A DNA stretch of 34,113 nt from Sulfidibacterium sp036244975. GTDB taxonomy: Bacteria; Bacteroidota; Bacteroidia; Bacteroidales; F082. The stretch is from the NCBI GenBank assembly GCA_036244975.1, contig BTTE01000024.1, positions 1 through 34,113 on the forward strand, given 5' to 3'. Positions within the stretch are counted from its first letter, which is position 1. Each line of letters starts with the position of its first letter. The notes under the pieces are model-generated. The model searched no databases. It saw only the letters and a list, made by a program, of their open reading frames with translations, and was not told the DNA's origin. Below, one piece after another: positions 16,218 to 23,271 of this stretch. The translations under genes were made by a program, and so were the position numbers.

Positions 16218-17606
16218 GTGAAAAGTTCAACGGAAAAAAAGATATTTCTTAAAAAGGCCGAAAAAATTGCTTTTGACAAGGTGCATCGCGAAAAGATAAA
16301 ATTCAATATATCGCGTTACGATAAGGCTGTTGCCAAAGGAAAAGCTATTTATTCAAATCTTGATTTAGCACGAAGCCGGGCCGGTTATATCAAATACAAA
16401 GTGATTAACGAGTTGGAAAAATATCTCATCGAGTTTGAAGATAATTTCACCAAAAACGGAGGGAAAGTAATTTGGGCTGCCGATGACATCGAAGCAGTAA
16501 ATGCTGTTTTAGAGATTGCCCGTAAAAACCATGTCAAAAAGGTAGTGAAATCCAAATCGATGACTACCGAAGAAATTGAACTTAACGCATCTTTGAAACG
16601 GGCCAATATTGAATCGGTGGAAACCGACCTCGGTGAGTTTATTGTGCAGCAAGCCGGACAAAAACCCTATCACATTGTTACGCCGGCTATGCATATGTCA
16701 AAAGAAGATATTGCCGGACTGTATCATAAAAAATTTAATACGGATGAACATCTTACCCCGGAGGAGCTGACGCATTACACGCGGAAACTGTTGCGCGAGA
16801 AGTTTATTCATGCCGACATGGGAGTTAGCGGAGCCAATTTCCTCATTGCTGATATGGGCGGCATTGCTCTCACCGAAAATGAAGGAAATGCCCTGCTTTC
16901 CATGTCCTTTCCAAAAATTCATATTGCCATTGCAGGTATCGAAAAACTAATTCCGCGTCTTGAAGACCTGGGGCTTTACTGGCCACTGCTGGCCAGCCAC
17001 GGAACCGGCCAGAACATGACCGTTTACAACTCCATTATCAGTGGGCCGAAAAAAGGAAATGAAAAAGATGGCCCGGAGCAAATGATTGTGATTCTGCTGG
17101 ATAACGGACGAACAAACCTGCTGGCCAAAGAACGGCAACGCCAGGCGTTGTCGTGCATCCGGTGTGGCGCCTGCCTCAACGCCTGCCCTGTTTATAAAAA
17201 CATTGGCGGACACACTTACGATACCACTTACAGCGGTCCTATCGGAGCGGTCATTACACCTTATATGAAAGATTTAAAAGCCTATAATCATTTGAGTTTT
17301 GCCTCTTCGCTTTGTGGTAAATGTACCGAAGTCTGTCCGGTAAAAATTCCTATTCATCAGTTGTTGTTGGTGAATCGCGATGATGCCGTGAAAAACGGAT
17401 TTTATACATATTTCGACAAAACCAGTATAACAATATCCACCAAAATACTGATGTCCAGGAAATTATTAGATGTAACCGGTGGAAAAACGAAAAATTTCGG
17501 TGCCGGCATGTTTGTGGAAAAGGTATGGGGGCCACGGCGCGAGCTTCCTAAATTTGCCAAAAAATCGTTTAGCAAACAGTGGCGCGAAAAACAGGGTGAC
17601 GAATAA
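16218..17606 (+). CDS. LutB-like iron-sulfur protein (LUD domain plus 4Fe-4S ferredoxin domain)
   Basis: LutB proteins belong to the LutABC lactate-oxidising complex. The 462-residue protein has a LUD domain (about 70-300) and then two Cys clusters, C313-x2-C316-x2-C319-x3-C323-P and C366-x2-C369-x3-C373-P, the ferredoxin-like part. The C-terminal tail ends in the W-x-x-R/K pattern seen in LutB (KQWREKQGDE). The start is GTG at 16218, preceded by AGAGGGG; no ATG fits better. It lies 12 bases after rpiB. Neither lutA nor lutC is adjacent, so the partner subunits must be elsewhere or the protein works differently. Assignment to the family is firm; a lactate role is inferred from the family. Confidence 0.88.
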   Translation: MKSSTEKKIFLKKAEKIAFDKVHREKIKFNISRYDKAVAKGKAIYSNLDLARSRAGYIKYKVINELEKYLIEFEDNFTKNGGKVIWAADDIEAVNAVLEIARKNHVKKVVKSKSMTTEEIELNASLKRANIESVETDLGEFIVQQAGQKPYHIVTPAMHMSKEDIAGLYHKKFNTDEHLTPEELTHYTRKLLREKFIHADMGVSGANFLIADMGGIALTENEGNALLSMSFPKIHIAIAGIEKLIPRLEDLGLYWPLLASHGTGQNMTVYNSIISGPKKGNEKDGPEQMIVILLDNGRTNLLAKERQRQALSCIRCGACLNACPVYKNIGGHTYDTTYSGPIGAVITPYMKDLKAYNHLSFASSLCGKCTEVCPVKIPIHQLLLVNRDDAVKNGFYTYFDKTSITISTKILMSRKLLDVTGGKTKNFGAGMFVEKVWGPRRELPKFAKKSFSKQWREKQGDE

Positions 17607-17619
17607 TGAATAGCCACCA

Positions 17620-17641
17620 GTTTCAGCGTCCACGCTGAAAC
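17620..17641. terminator. Hairpin between convergent lutB-like and thpR genes
   Basis: GTTTCAGCGT (17620-17629) and ACGCTGAAAC (17632-17641) form a perfect 10-bp inverted repeat with almost no spacer. It lies 13 bases after one stop and 14 before the other. No T-tract follows on either strand, so it may be a bidirectional terminator or a short palindromic repeat. Confidence 0.5.
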
Positions 17642-17655
17642 ATCCGCTTGTGCCT

Positions 17656-18213
17656 TTATCCCAATGCAAATTCCATAACTACCCGGTAAGTTACCCCCGA
17701 AGGTTTTAGTAAACTTTCGTAAAGAATAATTTTGTCCACAGTAAATTTCTGCAAAAAATCATGGCGATGGGCAGCAACAGCATCCTGAAAAATTTTCTTA
17801 TGTTCAATCTTATTAATACGGCCAATGGTGAGATGGGGGACAAAATTCTGCCTGTCACGCGGAAAACCGGCATTGTCCAAAACACTCAGGACGTCTTCTC
17901 CCAGCCGGTGTATCGCATCGTCGTTTTCCACGCTAAACCAGAGGACTCGTGGTTTGTAGGAGCTGCCGAAAATACCGGTTCCGGCCATTTTCATGGGAAA
18001 CACTGTGGTTTGTTTTGCTACCTGTTGCAAAGCCGTACGGAGTGTGGAGAATCTCTCTTCGGGTGTTTTGCCAAGGAATTTCAGTGTCAGATGAAAATTA
18101 TCCGGTTTTACCCAACTGATTTTTTCCAACTGCAGTGCATGGCGGAGCGCTGCGTAACTTTTCAAAAAATTTTCGTCCGGCACTACTTTTATTGCCACAA
18201 AGAGACGTTTCAT
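17656..18213 (-). CDS. thpR: RNA 2',3'-cyclic phosphodiesterase (LigT/ThpR, 2H phosphoesterase)
   Basis: 2H-family enzyme that opens 2',3'-cyclic phosphates on RNA ends, first described as a 2'-5' RNA ligase. The 185-residue protein has the two catalytic HxTx motifs, H41-L-T-L44 and H127-L-T-I130. It begins MKRLFVAIKVVPDENF, typical of the family. The length is normal. It is a single gene, convergent with the LutB-like gene and divergent from the tRNA-Ala gene. Confidence 0.93.
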   Translation of the reverse strand: MKRLFVAIKVVPDENFLKSYAALRHALQLEKISWVKPDNFHLTLKFLGKTPEERFSTLRTALQQVAKQTTVFPMKMAGTGIFGSSYKPRVLWFSVENDDAIHRLGEDVLSVLDNAGFPRDRQNFVPHLTIGRINKIEHKKIFQDAVAAHRHDFLQKFTVDKIILYESLLKPSGVTYRVVMEFALG

Positions 18214-18265
18214 AAAATTTTCGTTTTCACTGGTAAAAATACAACTTTTGATTTGTGGATTTTTT

Positions 18266-18273
18266 TACATTTG
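18266..18273 (+). promoter_or_regulatory. Putative -7 promoter box of tRNA-Ala
   Basis: TACATTTG matches TAnnTTTG exactly, 12 bases before the first tRNA base. TTTG motifs at 18247-18250 and 18252-18255 are slightly close for the usual -33 spacing. Confidence 0.5.
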
Positions 18274-18285
18274 CACCCTCTTTTT

Positions 18286-18359
18286 GGGGCATTAGCTCAG
18301 TTGGCTAGAGCGTTTGACTGGCAGTCAAGAGGTCATCGGTTCGATTCCGATATGCTCCA
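18286..18359 (+). tRNA. tRNA-Ala (anticodon GGC)
   Basis: The 74-base cloverleaf is complete. The acceptor stem GGGGCAT pairs with ATGCTCC and contains the G3-U70 wobble that marks alanine tRNAs. The anticodon stem TTTGA/TCAAG holds loop CTGGCAG with anticodon GGC at 18320-18322. The T arm is ATCGG-TTCGATT-CCGAT. The discriminator is A, and the 3' CCA is not encoded. It reads Ala codon GCC (and GCU). Confidence 0.97.
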
Positions 18360-18411
18360 CTCTCGAAATCAAAAGGTTACGATAAAAAGAAAGTATAATC
18401 TTTTTTATTTG

Positions 18412-19569
18412 CTAACAATTTTCTACCGATGCGTGTTCATGTTTACCATGCCTGCACCATACACAACTGCAATGAACATGCAGGCATTGTTTATCCTTTA
18501 ATCTTGTATGATACCACCCCTTAGCAATTTTGTATATTAATTTCTTGGAAAAAGAAATGTTATAATGTTTTCTTAAAAGCGGGATAACATCATCTAATTT
18601 GGCCATATATTTAAATGAATAGTTATAACCGGGGTTGTATAAATGGGAATAAAGCCATCTGTTTGCCAAAGAGGTTCTAAATTTCGGGTACAGGTGCGTC
18701 TTGCATAGCTCAGTATAGTCCTGGTTATCAATAATGCTTTTTGCTGCATAATAACCTGAAAGCATGGCATACTTAATACCAAAGCCCCAAAGGGCATCCT
18801 GAAAACCGGCATTCTCGCCAACATAGAAAATCCTGTTATCTTTTGACAGTATTGGTTTGGTAAAAAAATTAACAAATCCGCTAAATTCTTTTGCATCAAC
18901 AATATCAATATCAATCGAAGAATTCAGAACCTGCAGGGCTCTTTTAAAATAGATTTTTTCATTTTTAAAATCTTTAAATATACATGTTGCAAATGTTGCC
19001 CGCCCATTATTAACTAACAGATAAGCATAAGATTGAGGGGCAATTCTGTTATCAACAAATCCAACGTAGATATTTTTATAAGAAGTTTTAAACACTATCC
19101 CTTTGGCAATTGCGTCAGCCACTTTTGGTCCGGTTCCGACAATCGCGTAACCATCTTCGAGTGAATCTAATTTATGCTTCCATAAAATATTTACACCTGA
19201 TTCTTCTGCCTGCCTGCGTAATCCCTGATCTAAAGAATTTTCACCGTATCCTCTTTCAATAAGATAAAACAGGGGACGAGAGGTTTTCAATTGAATCTTT
19301 TTTCTATTCGGCCCGATAAAATAGCCGTCGTTCCCTGAATAAGGGTGGCATAAAAAATTTATTTTAATGCCAAGCCCGTCAAGGATGTTCAACGTATCTT
19401 CGTCGTCAGACCAATTTTCCAACCCTTGAAAATCACCATTAAACCGGGAACCCGCATTAACGTTCTTTTCGTATAAATTTACACTATAACCATTTTTAGC
19501 CAAAGAAATTGCTGCCGTAAAACCACCCGGACCGGCCCCAACTATATTTATGGTTTTGTTCCCTGGCAT
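18412..19569 (-). CDS. FAD-dependent oxidoreductase, geranylgeranyl-reductase-like, with Cys/His-rich C-terminus
   Basis: The 385-residue protein starts with an FAD-binding Rossmann motif, VGAGPGGFTAAISLAKNGY (10-28), followed by the LYEKN strand end. It has the second FAD contact GENAGFQDALWGFGIKYAM near 268-286, as in the geranylgeranyl reductase/FixC group. The substrate is unknown. The last 28 residues are unusual, with four Cys in CLHVHCSCVWC and then HGKHEH and a terminal Cys. They look like a small metal- or cluster-binding tail. It is the last gene of a run with the HMBD protein, the DUF5676-like gene and the degenerate Cys/His gene (gaps of about 120 bases or less), which suggests a link to metal or redox stress. 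The region looks more AT-rich than its neighbours. Confidence 0.8.
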   Translation of the reverse strand: MPGNKTINIVGAGPGGFTAAISLAKNGYSVNLYEKNVNAGSRFNGDFQGLENWSDDEDTLNILDGLGIKINFLCHPYSGNDGYFIGPNRKKIQLKTSRPLFYLIERGYGENSLDQGLRRQAEESGVNILWKHKLDSLEDGYAIVGTGPKVADAIAKGIVFKTSYKNIYVGFVDNRIAPQSYAYLLVNNGRATFATCIFKDFKNEKIYFKRALQVLNSSIDIDIVDAKEFSGFVNFFTKPILSKDNRIFYVGENAGFQDALWGFGIKYAMLSGYYAAKSIIDNQDYTELCKTHLYPKFRTSLANRWLYSHLYNPGYNYSFKYMAKLDDVIPLLRKHYNISFSKKLIYKIAKGWYHTRLKDKQCLHVHCSCVWCRHGKHEHASVENC

Positions 19570-19690
19570 ACTTCAGCTCTTTTTATTCATGGCGGTATTT
19601 GTAAGTCCCGAAAAACAAGTAACATGGCCTTGGTATTTTTAAGCAGTTATCATTTCCCGACCCTTTGTTTTATAAGGCAGGATTTCTTTT

Positions 19691-19867
19691 TTAGCATTTG
19701 TGATGATGATGTCCGTGTGAGCTTTTGTCATCCCCCGACACCAGTTTCATATTGCACACCGGGCAATTTCCCGGATGGTCGTAAACTTTATCACCTTCAC
19801 ACTTCATAGCGCATTGATAAACCGTGTTCATTTCTTTTTGTCCCGAATCTTGATTTTTTGTTTCCAT
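19691..19867 (-). CDS. Small heavy-metal-binding-domain protein
   Basis: The 58-residue protein begins METKNQDSGQKEMNTVYQC. It carries the heavy-metal-binding domain pattern YQCAMKCEGDKVYDHPGNCP followed by VCNMKL. Candidate ligands are C19, C23, H31, C35 and C38. A His cluster (HGHHHH, 51-56) and a terminal C58 add further potential ligands. It has no signal peptide, so it is probably a cytosolic metal-buffering protein; copper, zinc or mercury are possible. It lies 22 bases after the DUF5676-like gene and before the flavoprotein gene on the same strand. The short ORF is supported by the conserved motif. Confidence 0.85.
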   Translation of the reverse strand: METKNQDSGQKEMNTVYQCAMKCEGDKVYDHPGNCPVCNMKLVSGDDKSSHGHHHHKC

Positions 19868-19889
19868 GATTTTTTAATTTAATAGTTAA

Positions 19890-20174
19890 TTATTGTGTTT
19901 TATTTCGTGTGCTTATATTATAAAAGAATGCAATGGACGCACCACTTAGCCAACCAATGATAAATGTGGCCCCCAGGCCGATTAAAGTTTCTAGCCATGG
20001 GACGTCCATCCTTATAATGGTTTCTGTGTTGAGCCCGTGCATGAAGCTGTTAAATATAAATATGGTTCCTTCGCGTCCTGCTATCAGCATGACCAACATG
20101 CAGCCGATATATAACAATACACCAGTCAGCCCTAAGGCCAAACCAAGTTTTTTAATGTTTAATGTCTTTTCCAT
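19890..20174 (-). CDS. DUF5676-family small membrane protein
   Basis: The 94-residue protein has two membrane segments, at about 11-31 (LALGLTGVLLYIGCMLVMLI) and 63-86. The loop between them contains FNSFMHGLNTETIIRM, typical of the DUF5676 group of small membrane proteins found in metal-resistance neighbourhoods. Its biochemical function is unknown. It sits between a degenerate Cys/His-rich gene and the small HMBD gene on the same strand, which fits a metal-linked operon. Confidence 0.82.
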   Translation of the reverse strand: MEKTLNIKKLGLALGLTGVLLYIGCMLVMLIAGREGTIFIFNSFMHGLNTETIIRMDVPWLETLIGLGATFIIGWLSGASIAFFYNISTRNKTQ

Positions 20175-20412
20175 GATCGTTAATTTTTAAGTTCAAATGT
20201 TTTTTTATCATTTCATAATGATTTCCCGTTTCCCGTTGATACTTTCTGACGATCACCCTTTCTCCTTCACATTTCGTGGAGCAGAAATAAGATTAAGATG
20301 TTGTCTGTTTTGTTTCCGTTTCATCATGACTGCAGCAATCATAATCTTCATCGTGATGATGCACATCTGCCTTGCCGGCGTCATGTAAATGTTTGTTGTT
20401 TTTTTGTTTCAT
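20152..20412 (-). pseudogene. Degenerate Cys/His-rich metal-binding gene interrupted by in-frame stop
   Basis: An ATG at 20412 opens a 39-residue frame rich in His, Asp and Cys (HLHDAGKADVHHHDEDYDCC). It ends at TAA 20293-20295. The same frame continues for 46 more codons starting SYFCSTKCEGERV, which resembles the YQCAMKCEGDKVY metal-binding core of the neighbouring 58-residue protein. It then loses the later cysteines and runs into the DUF5676 gene. I read this as a decayed paralogue of an HMBD protein with a premature stop and small indels. A functional 39-residue metal-binding peptide is the alternative. A perfect -7 promoter box lies just upstream. Confidence 0.6.
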
Positions 20413-20447
20413 ATTTGCTAAGTATCATTTGGCGAAATAATGTTTTC

Positions 20448-20455
20448 CAAAATTA
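20448..20455 (-). promoter_or_regulatory. Putative -7 promoter box of the metal-linked cluster
   Basis: The minus strand reads TAATTTTG, matching TAnnTTTG exactly, 35 bases before the ATG at 20412. It would drive the degenerate Cys/His, DUF5676, HMBD and flavoprotein genes. Confidence 0.5.
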
Positions 20456-20550
20456 ATCTATCTGAAACCCGTGAGCATTACAGAATTACGGAAAAGAGTT
20501 ATATATTTTTGGGTTACATCGGGGCTAAATGTTATTTTAATGCCCTGACA

Positions 20551-23205
20551 TCAATCTATTGCTCTTTTTCTGCCATTTTTAAGCACTGTCAAGGCCCTGA
20601 TTGTTTGTGTACTAACAACCACCTTATCATTTTTCATCATTCCTGCAGCCCTGAAAACCGGGTCAGCCGACTGGAGGACTTTCTGCTTCAGCATGGGGTC
20701 CAGTTTTGGATGGTTGTTCAGAAACAACGTAACATAATTGGCAGCCTGAATGGAATTATGTCCGCTTAAAGTGGCGTCAAGCCATCCTTTCGGGAAGAAA
20801 ATGTCCCCGGTTGCCTGTATTTCTTCAAGCATATTCAGCGAAGGAAGAATATACTTTTGAGAATAAACGGCCCGAAACGGATGATTCAAATAAGTTAAAG
20901 CTGTTAACACCCAGGGTTCATGTTCACGGTTGGCGGGATTTTTCAGACTTTCAAAAAACGCATCCCTGATGCTGTCGTCAGTGCTCAGCGCCGGGATGAT
21001 AAATTTCATCTTCTTTCGTTTGTCAGGATTGGATAACCGGGCAAGTTGCATGTCGAGAATTGAATCGGGAATAAAACTGTTTCCTTCCATCCCCCGCCGC
21101 ACGGCCAGTTCATAAGCCAGTGTGGTCATGTCGTCCTCAGACAGGTCCAGCCCTTTCATTTTTAATGTGCCCCTCCATAGTTTGAGCAACGACGCTGTTG
21201 CTTTGGGGCTGTATGCCGTTTTCATAAAGGTTTTGTAATAAGCCGATTTCAGAGACTTGATTTGGGTATTTTTCATCTTTTCCCAAAGAAGTTTTTCCAT
21301 TCGTTTGGAAAGGATTTCCCGCTGAACATCGCCTGAAAATCTCCAGAAAAGAGTTCGGTAATATTTTAAGAGCAGGTTAATATTTTGTTCATTCCTTTCA
21401 TTCGAAAGATAGAATTCGATGTCAGCAGCTGCTTTTTGCGGATCGATCTGCCTGTTCTGAAAATTTTCCCAAACTGAAATATAAGCGATGGCCCGCTGCA
21501 TGGCAGAGAGTGAAAAGATTCTTTTGGAACCCAGGAAATTCAGGTCAGCTCCGGTGAATTGAAAATAACCGTAAGCCAGTCCGCTGCCATTCAGCAAGGT
21601 CATATCGGGGGTCCCTGCCGGTAAAGGCAACCTGGTTTGTCTGCTGTCGGCAAAGACCGGGAAAACCTTACCGGAATCTCCATAAAACATTGTGATGTTC
21701 ATGGCCTGTGGCCACAATCTTCCCTGTTTATTTGGATCCATCTGGACAATGAACATACTGTCGTTTTTAATACTGTATTTGTAATAGGGCATTCCCGGTT
21801 GTTTTACCCAAATGTTACTCCATCTCTTCAGGTCTTTATCCGTCATCGGATTAAGTATACCAATCAGGTCATCCCAGTCGGCGTTGCTATAAGAATAGGT
21901 GTTTAAATATTGGCGCAGGCCTTTTTGCAACTTATCGGGGCCCAGCAGGGTTTCAAGCTGCAACATCACGACTGGCGCTTTATTGTAAATGATTGCCCCA
22001 TACAGAGAACCGGCTCTGTTCAGATTATCCAGCTTTTGCCTGATGGCGTTGGCACCGGCTGTCCGGTCAACGGCATAAGCTTTCGGGTAATGGTCAATCA
22101 AAAAGGCCTGTTGATGGTCAATTTGCGGGAAGGCAGGGTTTACGATTTTGGCGGCCATGAAGTTAGCAAACACTTCTTTAAGCCACACATCGTCAAACCA
22201 GTCCATGGTTACCAGATCGCCAAACCACTGATGGGCCGTTTCGTGCGAGATGAGGCTGGCCCGGTCGAGCATCTGATTCTGTGTGGCTGTGGCATCGAGA
22301 AAAAGTTTCCCGGCACGGTAAAGCACCACACCAGGATGCTCCATGCCGCTGTACTGGAAAGAGGGTATGGCCACAAAGGCAAATTTACCGAAAGGATATT
22401 TAATGCCGGTATAATTTTCCATCCACGACAGGGCATCAAACTGTAAATAAAAAATCCGGTCAATGTTTTTTTCGATCTTTTTTTGATCGGTTTCCCGGTA
22501 ATAAAAGGTGATTTCTCTTCCGTTTTTTTCCCGGGTTGAATGTTTGAACTTTCCGGCCGCAAAAGCAAAAAGATAAGTGCTGAGGGGTTTGGTTTCTGAA
22601 AAAGAGTAAACAGCCCGGTCATTATTTTGTTCTTTGATGGTTTTCAGCGCCCCGTTTGCCACAGCTGTCCACCCGGCAGGAACATCCAACGTCAGCAGGT
22701 AATGAGCTTTCAGGTCGGGCTGGTCAAAACAGGGAAATGCAGTAGAAGCCCTGTCGGGGACAAACAGCGTATAGAGGTAATCATCGTTCCGGTTCAGGGA
22801 AAGGTCCCCGGCAATAAATTTGAAAGTAATGTCATTTTTACCGCTGTTCAGATATTTTTCCGGGATGATGATATGGCCGTTTTCAAAACGGTATTTTACC
22901 TCTTTCCCATTGACAGCCATTGCTTTTATTTTATCTGCTGTTTCTTTAAAATCAATGACCAACGGTTTTTTGTTTTCCGACAGTGAGAAAGACAAGGTTT
23001 CATTCCCGGTAACGGGTGCTGATTTTTCAGCCGGTATGTTAAAAGAGAGCCGATACCTGATTGCACTGATGGTTTGTTTGCGGTAATCGTTCAGGCTTTT
23101 GGATACGCCCTTTTCCACCTGATAAGGGGCAACTTCCCGGCAGGATGTTAGTATAAAAACGATAAGAAAAAGCAAGCCGGCAATGCTGATGAATCTTTTG
23201 GTCAT
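20551..23205 (-). CDS. M1 family zinc aminopeptidase, lipoprotein
   Basis: This 884-residue metallopeptidase removes N-terminal amino acids from peptides. The signal peptide ends in the lipobox LTSC with C22 as lipidated Cys, so it is anchored in a membrane facing the periplasm or cell surface. The exopeptidase motif is SGMEHPG (287-292; the family GxMEN with His for Asn). The zinc site is H321-E-T-A-H325 with third ligand E344 in WLKEVFANF, where the usual NEGF reads KEVF. The C-terminal half is the helical ERAP1/PepN-like domain. It starts 66 bases after the oxoprolinase-like gene on the same strand and is probably co-transcribed, so its peptide products may feed that pathway. Confidence 0.92.
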   Translation of the reverse strand: MTKRFISIAGLLFLIVFILTSCREVAPYQVEKGVSKSLNDYRKQTISAIRYRLSFNIPAEKSAPVTGNETLSFSLSENKKPLVIDFKETADKIKAMAVNGKEVKYRFENGHIIIPEKYLNSGKNDITFKFIAGDLSLNRNDDYLYTLFVPDRASTAFPCFDQPDLKAHYLLTLDVPAGWTAVANGALKTIKEQNNDRAVYSFSETKPLSTYLFAFAAGKFKHSTREKNGREITFYYRETDQKKIEKNIDRIFYLQFDALSWMENYTGIKYPFGKFAFVAIPSFQYSGMEHPGVVLYRAGKLFLDATATQNQMLDRASLISHETAHQWFGDLVTMDWFDDVWLKEVFANFMAAKIVNPAFPQIDHQQAFLIDHYPKAYAVDRTAGANAIRQKLDNLNRAGSLYGAIIYNKAPVVMLQLETLLGPDKLQKGLRQYLNTYSYSNADWDDLIGILNPMTDKDLKRWSNIWVKQPGMPYYKYSIKNDSMFIVQMDPNKQGRLWPQAMNITMFYGDSGKVFPVFADSRQTRLPLPAGTPDMTLLNGSGLAYGYFQFTGADLNFLGSKRIFSLSAMQRAIAYISVWENFQNRQIDPQKAAADIEFYLSNERNEQNINLLLKYYRTLFWRFSGDVQREILSKRMEKLLWEKMKNTQIKSLKSAYYKTFMKTAYSPKATASLLKLWRGTLKMKGLDLSEDDMTTLAYELAVRRGMEGNSFIPDSILDMQLARLSNPDKRKKMKFIIPALSTDDSIRDAFFESLKNPANREHEPWVLTALTYLNHPFRAVYSQKYILPSLNMLEEIQATGDIFFPKGWLDATLSGHNSIQAANYVTLFLNNHPKLDPMLKQKVLQSADPVFRAAGMMKNDKVVVSTQTIRALTVLKNGRKRAID

Positions 23206-23271
23206 GGTTATGTTTGTTTATGGTTTATTTTTCTTTTCTTTCAACGGGATGATATTGGTTTGCATGCGATT

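Noticed and set aside
18286..18411. tRNA-Ala as attachment site for an integrated island covering the metal cluster
   Set aside because: No integrase gene and no direct repeat of the tRNA 3' end were found further right; only an 8-base chance match (ATGCTCCA) near 22.3 kb.
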